Assembly (NCBI GenBank): GCA_037176885.1
Contig: JAWWNJ010000160.1
Coordinates: 1-64,000 of the forward strand
Length of the DNA: 64,000 nucleotides
Source of the DNA: Favolaschia claudopus
Taxonomy: Eukaryota > Basidiomycota > Agaricomycetes > Agaricales > Mycenaceae
Reading direction: 5' to 3'
A program made the translations under genes and the position numbers. Within the stretch, counting starts at the first letter, position 1. Each line of letters starts with the position of its first letter. This document shows, in pieces, positions 59,073 through 64,000 of this stretch. A model generated the notes under the pieces. The model searched no databases. It was not told the origin of the DNA and worked only from the letters and a program-made list of their open reading frames with translations.

Positions 59073-59514
59073 AGGTACACCCCATCCACCCTCGACGAAC
59101 ATCACGTGGTCTTTCTATTTGCAGCGAACCCCCTTATATTGCGACAACCAGGAAGAACAGGCTGAATCCCCTCGACCAGATTGTTCTAAATGTATTCAAG
59201 TGTATGTAGACAAAATTTTAGAGCTCTACGTGTTCTGTGTGAAAAGGAGTTCCCGAAACAAGTTTTGTGATGTCCCATCAGCCGTGAGAGCCAAGTTTCA
59301 GACAGCTGGGCTTGAATCGATAACTCTGCCTCAGAAACTCATGGAATCTTTATGCTTCCAGGGAGTCAAATGTTCCTAACATCAAAATGAAGGATCTGGT
59401 CGAGGGGATTTCTTAAATTCGAGCTACAAGGTATGGAACGGATAGGTTTTACTGAAACCCGCCGAAAAAGGAAATATCATGTGATGTTCGTCGAGGGTGG
59501 ATGGGGGTGTACCT
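59073..59514. mobile_element. Mariner-like MITE (family A), 442 bp
   Basis: Ends AGGTACACCCCATCCACC..GACGAACATCAC inverted over about 45 bp, bordered by TA (59071-59072, 59515-59516). With it removed and one TA kept, the reverse transcriptase frame reads through the junction. The TIR and subterminal sequence match the transposase-bearing element at 30262-32834. Confidence 0.9.
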
Positions 59515-59516
59515 TA

Positions 59517-60306
59517 GCTCCGATATCAGTGGGAGAGGATACCGGTTTTTGACGGTCATCTCGTTCAACTTACGGTAGTCCTGTACCGGTCGAAGGGACC
59601 CGTCCTTCTTTTTGACGAAGAAGAACGCCGACGCCATCGGCGATTTCGAGGGTCGGATCCGGCCGCTCTTCCTCCAGAAAATCATTCAACTTCTCCTGCT
59701 CGCTCAGCGACAAAGGATATATTTTGCAATCAACAGCTTTTGCCCCTGCCTTAAGCTCGATTGCGTGGTCACAAGGTCTCCGTTCCGGCAGAGAATTGAA
59801 GGACTCCTTTGCGAACACCTTGACAAACTCCCTCTATTGCTCAGGAATCTTGTCTTCGGTCATCAGCTCCTTATGCGCCAGTGCTTCCTCTGCCATCTGC
59901 TGTGCCGACGTCCCATGTGCGCGCAAATCAATCGCTTCGGCAAAGTCGATCAACAGTATTGACTCGCCCTCTTCCACACCCTCCTCCTTGCCGACTCCGG
60001 TTCGGCTCTCTGTGCCCTTCATATTGCACTCCTCTGGGCATCGACTGAAGGTTATCCGTTGGTCGCGCCAGTTGACCTCAGGGTTGTGTTTAAATAACCA
60101 ATCATACCCGATGAATACGCGGGCCTTGCCGAGTCCCGTTACGAGGAACCTCTGTCGCTCAGCATGGCCGACAGTCATGATCAACTCTACGTAATGAGTG
60201 ATCTTTCCTTTTGCATTCTCGGTCCCGTCCGCGTTGCGTGCAATAATATGAGCATCAAGCTCCTTCATTTCATAGCCCTCAGCTTTTGCATAGTCCCGGT
60301 CTATGC
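59517..60306 (-). pseudogene. Gypsy protease-RT linker and RT start
   Basis: From high to low coordinates: protease C-terminal region (FIGYDWLFKHNPEVNWRDQ), an acidic linker, IELKAGAKAVDCKIYPLS (start of the RT N-terminal region), then [20 protein letters not shown] (RT fingers). A one-base frame change near 59680 separates the linker frame from the fingers frame. Confidence 0.88.
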
Positions 60307-60314
60307 AGGTTGCT

Positions 60315-60728
60315 TAGTGCTGTGTAAAATTGCTCCCCGGCCATGTAATTTACTGTAAGTTCAAAGCGGGCCCAGAGAACATATGTAATTTACATGTAAA
60401 TTACATGTAAAATTCAAAATTCCCATGCTCCCAGGGTCTAAAAAAATCTCGTTTTCGCTTGCCGAAAATTGTGCCGATCGGTGCCGAACGATTGATCTGG
60501 AACAAATGCACTGGAATTGGATTTAAAGTTGCTCTTGAACCTGTTTTTGAAATCCTGAAGGCTGATTCCAGCCGTTTTTGAGCGCTTTTGAGCTCCTGCC
60601 TCATTCAGTATTTTACGCTATTTTACATGGAGGTTGAGACCCTGGATGTAAATTACGTATTTTACAATGTAAATTACATGTAAAAAACCCGTGATGTAAT
60701 TTACATCGGGCAATTTTACCCAGCACTA
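60315..60728. mobile_element. hAT-like MITE, 414 bp, in the gypsy protease
   Basis: Ends TAGTGCTGKGTAAAATTGC inverted on both sides, bordered by the 8-bp duplication AGGTTGCT (60307-60314, 60729-60736). The interior is dominated by ACATGTAAATTACATGTAA-type palindromic motifs. Removing it and one AGGTTGCT restores the protease frame across the junction. Confidence 0.92.
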
Positions 60729-61100
60729 AGGTTGCTGTGCATCCGTTGTCCAGAAGAGCGCGAATTGATCGCCTTTTCCCGGTGTCCAGGGCTTCTAGGC
60801 TGATGGGTACCAGCATCTCATGGTGCACCCGTTGCTTTTGGAACTCCCGCAGTTCCTCCTGCAAACGGCCCTCTGAGATACCCATGGCCTTCCGCGCGCT
60901 CCAGCGTGCCGCCTCCTTCCGCTTGAGGCCGAGTAACACCCTCGTGTGCTGCTCCTTTGGCGCTTCACCCTCCTTTGTTGAGGGTTGAGCCATCGAGTCG
61001 GCTTCGACTCCCTTTTTAGTTTCGTCCGCATTTTTATCCCTGGTTTTGGTTCCAGGGGCCTTTTTGAAAGCGCTCCAGCGCTTGTTCGCTTCATCCATCC
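60729..61100 (-). pseudogene. Gypsy gag-pol junction and protease active site
   Basis: A Lys/Glu-rich leader (KKAPGTKTRDKNADETKKG, ARWSARKAMGIS) leads to the protease active-site strand RALLDNGCTAT (about 60750), DNG in place of the commoner DSG/DTG. Further gag sequence is cut off by the MITE at 61103. Confidence 0.82.
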
Positions 61101-61102
61101 TA

Positions 61103-61546
61103 AGGTAGACCCCATCCACCTTCGACGAACATCACGTGTTATTTCCATCTACGGCGAACCTCCTTATATCGAGACTACGAGGAGGAAAGAGCCAAATTCC
61201 TCCGTCCAGATTGTTTGAATTGTATTCAAGTGTACAGAGATAAAATACTAGAGCTCTATTGTCTCTGTGCAAGAGGGAGTTCCGGAAACAAGTTCTGTGA
61301 TGCCACAACACGCTGAGGCAGTCGTGGGAGCAAGTTTTCAGACAGCCGCCAATGATTCAATAACTCTGCCTCAGAAACCCACAATATCCTCGCAATGTCG
61401 CAGAGCAAAATAGAGCTTAGACCAAAATGAAGGATTTGGTCGAGGGGATTTGCTCAATTCAAACTACAATGTACTTTACAGATGCATTTTGTCGAACTCC
61501 GCTGAAAAAGGAAATAACACGTGATGTTCGTCGAAGGTGGATGGGG
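61103..61546. mobile_element. Mariner-like MITE (family A), right end merged with a repeat
   Basis: Left end AGGTAGACCCCATCCACCTT follows TA (61101-61102). The right end is an inverted copy to ..GGTGGATGGGGT at 61546 but lacks the last few bases and TA. The dispersed repeat 61547-61690 begins there instead. Confidence 0.8.
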
Positions 61547-61690
61547 TCGGCAACCCCGCCATTCCAAGGGTGATGGCAAATCGGTCCCCAGACCGATTAA
61601 AGCCGATGGCCCCGGCCAGTAAAACCCTCGGCAATCTGAGGCTATTTCCGGCGAAATAAAGCCCTCGAAATGACCGATTTTTCAAAAAAA
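61547..61690 (+). repeat. Dispersed repeat next to family-A TIR
   Basis: Inverted copy of 30105-30255, again touching a family-A terminal repeat. Confidence 0.8.
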
Positions 61691-62282
61691 AAATGGGCGC
61701 ACTGAATCTGATGAGCGTGGAGTGCATGACGTGTGACGTGTCTCACTTTGGTAAGGTAGGCGACAGTCACTCTCCACTAGCGGTCACATGACCAAAGCGT
61801 GACAGACGTTAAGCTCTGGCACGAAAACATGGAGGTAAAAACTGGGGCCAGGAAATGATGTATTTGAGTCATTTGAAGAGATCCCTAGTCTCAGAATGCA
61901 AAATATTGCCCTGATGTGGAGCAGTACAACATTCTTTGGACCCATTTTTTTTTTTTTTTGAGTGCAAAAACGAGTTTTTCGACGATTGGAGACATTTTGG
62001 ATTGAAGAAAAGTTTTGCCGCTTATGTAATGCTCCCACGCACCATATACAGTAACTTATGGACATCAAATGCCGGATGTCCATCTGCCGACAGCTATCTT
62101 ACATTGCGAGGCACATTGCCTTCATTCCTTGCGTATTCCAATGACTTTTCAAAAATTCTTGAACGGACTTTGGGCTCCTTTGCGAATTATTCCCGCATCT
62201 CAGGGCTATTAGATTCGGTCGAAGTTGTAGTGGCCTCTACTTCAACTGTAACAGTAGGTTGGTATTCCCCAGCGTTTTGGAC
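61691..62282. other. No recognisable gene
   Basis: A T-homopolymer run at 61945-61960 is the only notable feature. Confidence 0.4.
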
Positions 62283-64000
62283 TCAGCAATGAAGATAGAC
62301 TGTGTGAGGACTGGCAGTTGGATCTGAAACGGAATTCCGTCTCGCAGGAAGGGAGTTCATGCTCTCTTCCTCCGCAAAGATCTTGAAACCTGGGTTAATA
62401 CGGTGTAGAGAGAAATCAGGGTCATAGGTGAATGTAATCTCCTCGGACAATGACTTACTGTTCTCCTGCATTTCCAGTTCGGAGAGTTTGAGCTCGCTAC
62501 AAAAATCAACTGCAGGTAATCGCGGGTCCCACTTTGGATACACGCTGTTTAGTAGAAATTTAGCAGTATCGACCAGGATCAGTGCATCCAAGCTCAATTC
62601 GATCGCGACGACAGGGTGGACATCCACAGTTTTTCCGTCCAAAGCCAGATGGATTAATTTGGTGTGGTTTACGAAGAACAGTCGTACTTCGCTGAGCTAT
62701 TTCCCTCAATTCTTCTAGCGTTTCGATACCGTGATTCGAGCGAAGGCACGTTGCGGCGCGTCGGCGGTTTGCTGACTTGAATAATTCAACATCAACTCCC
62801 GGATGCCTCCATATTGGCAGACGTAGTTGTATATCGGACGAGATAGACAACCCGGTGAATCGTAGGTTATATTTCTGTGCAGCAGTGATCATTCCCTTGA
62901 CCTGATCAGGAAGTTTGGTCTTAGAGGAGATCGGGATGTGTATGGTAGCGGACCGAACTTCGTGACAAGTCAGATACCTAATTTGGAAATTGTTACTGTG
63001 CACTCAGTTTTTACCCAGTGGTATTGAAACTGTGCAGAAATCACTATAAGAAGGAAGACTAGAGATCCCCCGGGTCAAAAGTCTCAAAATCCACAAAATC
63101 ATTTTTTCTTCCATGGATTTCGCGCTTTTGGTCCGGGCCGAGACATAGCCGGTGGCTGGACGATTCCATCAGCGCATCAAATGTCTGCCGCACCATTGAA
63201 CCTTGTCCAAATCTCAACCAAAACCGAGAAATTCTTATTATGAATGTTTGCTAGGGTCGGAGGTGAGCTACTGGGTAACTTTAAGCCATAAAGCGATGCC
63301 CTTTTCCCAGAAATCGGGAGTTAGGTACACACAGTTTTGAAATTTTGCGCAAAAATTTCGCGCTTTTCTAACCCTAGACTAGGGTTAGTCCGTTTTCTCT
63401 GAAATGCGAATTTTGCCTATAACCCACCCCAAGTTCCTGCTAAATCTCAAGTTTCAATGAATTTTGGCCAAAATTCCGGCTTGATATGAAGTTCCGTCTG
63501 CTATCATATATTCTGTAGAAAGATATTTATTACTTGCCCTGTACGGAAATTGAGGTAACTTTTCTCGGCATAATTTCGAATCAAGAAATCTACAAAGTAG
63601 CACCATCGTGCTCGATCTTGCTCAAGGTTGAGGTAGGTCTGGAGATTGAGCACGTCAATAGCATCGTTTCTCGATGGAAGATCGAGAACTTGTTTACCAC
63701 CATCGGAAATGTCCAAAATCATGGTTTCGTGGCCGACTCTCGCACGTTTACCATCCCAAAGGAAATCATTTTCCAGTTTTATTAGCTGCTCTTCAATCGG
63801 TTTTGGCATTCCTTGAACTCTGCTCAAGTATTAAGTCCTGCCACCAATCACCATGTTAATGATATGTCGTTTTCCCTCCAATCCGGGCTTCAACATACTC
63901 CATCGGCGCAGATCACATGTGATCTTATCTATCACTGACGGCCAAGGGGTCAAGCAGGTTGTCTGGTTTCCTATCTATGAACCGAGAATGCGACAAGTTC
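62283..64000 (-). pseudogene. Non-LTR retrotransposon ORF2, C-terminal part
   Basis: Enters from the window edge. The frame shows INMVIGGRT, an in-frame TAA, then YLSRVQGMPK, LENDFLWDGKRARVG and RNDAIDVLNLQTYLNL (reverse transcriptase thumb/C-terminal region of mushroom LINEs). It continues across the MITE into RLPIWRHPGVD and a Cys-rich segment, NCGCPPCRRDR...GC (about 62660), as in C-terminal zinc regions of these ORF2 proteins. Stops and the MITE make it a pseudogene. It may be the same family as the 25-28.6 kb element, whose reverse transcriptase is missing. Confidence 0.8.
62943..63506. mobile_element. TA-target MITE (family B), 564 bp
   Basis: Starts TGGTAGCGGACCGAACTTCG, ends CTGCTATCA, bordered by TA (62941-62942, 63507-63508). 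The LINE frame reads through when the MITE and one TA are removed (..LQN|IHIPIS..). Near-identical to 57845-58402. Confidence 0.9.

Larger units (their letters stand above)
51112..61100 (-). mobile_element. Ty3/gypsy chromodomain retrotransposon, decayed and interrupted
   Basis: On the minus strand the order is protease, reverse transcriptase, RNase H, zinc-binding integrase, chromodomain and polypurine tract: the Ty3/gypsy chromovirus order. Insertions at 60315-60728, 59073-59514, 57154-58411 (with 57845-58402 inside) and about 53660-56638 interrupt it. The 5' end is cut by a family-A MITE at 61103. Several frameshifts are independent of the insertions. No complete LTR pair remains. Confidence 0.85.

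Noticed and set aside
1..64000. CRISPR array, rRNA or bacterial-type operons
   Set aside because: No regularly spaced repeats or rRNA-like sequence; introns and element types are fungal.

Overview
The window looks like a transposon graveyard from a mushroom-forming basidiomycete (Agaricomycetes). The evidence is short GT-AG introns of about 45-60 nt, a DUF6589-type protein, a RecQ-type helicase with mushroom-style features, a chromodomain Ty3/gypsy element, non-LTR elements and a tyrosine-recombinase fragment. I found no intact single-copy host gene. Family names come from reading translated motifs by eye; no database search was possible.

Layout. 1-6.8 kb: dispersed repeats and small inverted-repeat elements (MITEs). 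6.8-13.6 kb: the most interesting locus, a five-level nest. Its core is a 6,178-bp element (7043-13220) with a perfect 73-bp inverted repeat near both ends, terminal hairpins and a 9-bp target duplication. It carries two convergent genes, a RecQ-like helicase (+) and a DUF6589 protein (-), both broken. 13.6-21.7 kb: LTR-like and MITE debris, including one MITE inserted into the terminal repeat of another element. 21.7-23.7 kb: a hAT element with an 8-bp target duplication and the C-terminal half of its transposase. 24.8-28.6 kb (minus): the tail of a tyrosine recombinase abutting a non-LTR retrotransposon that keeps a gag-like ORF1 and an endonuclease but no reverse transcriptase. 30.3-32.8 kb (minus): a mariner/IS630-like DDE transposase gene in an element whose ends match MITEs elsewhere in the window. 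33.4-37.1 kb: a tandem duplication, a CACTA-like MITE and a TA-target MITE. 37.4-38.2 kb: inverted copy of the 3.7-4.3 kb repeat. 39.6-43.4 kb: a long foldback hAT-like element with another hAT-like MITE inside. 48-51 kb: remnants of a Cys-rich and an Ala-rich coding region. 51-61.1 kb (minus): a decayed chromodomain gypsy element split by at least five insertions. 62.3-64 kb (minus): 3' part of a non-LTR ORF2, split by a MITE.

The helicase and DUF6589 genes start about 210 bp from opposite ends of one element and point at each other, which suggests they formed one mobile unit. The DDE transposase at 30.7-32.6 kb plausibly mobilised the MITEs with matching ends. Almost everything else records successive insertion, and in many cases the target duplications let the order be read directly.
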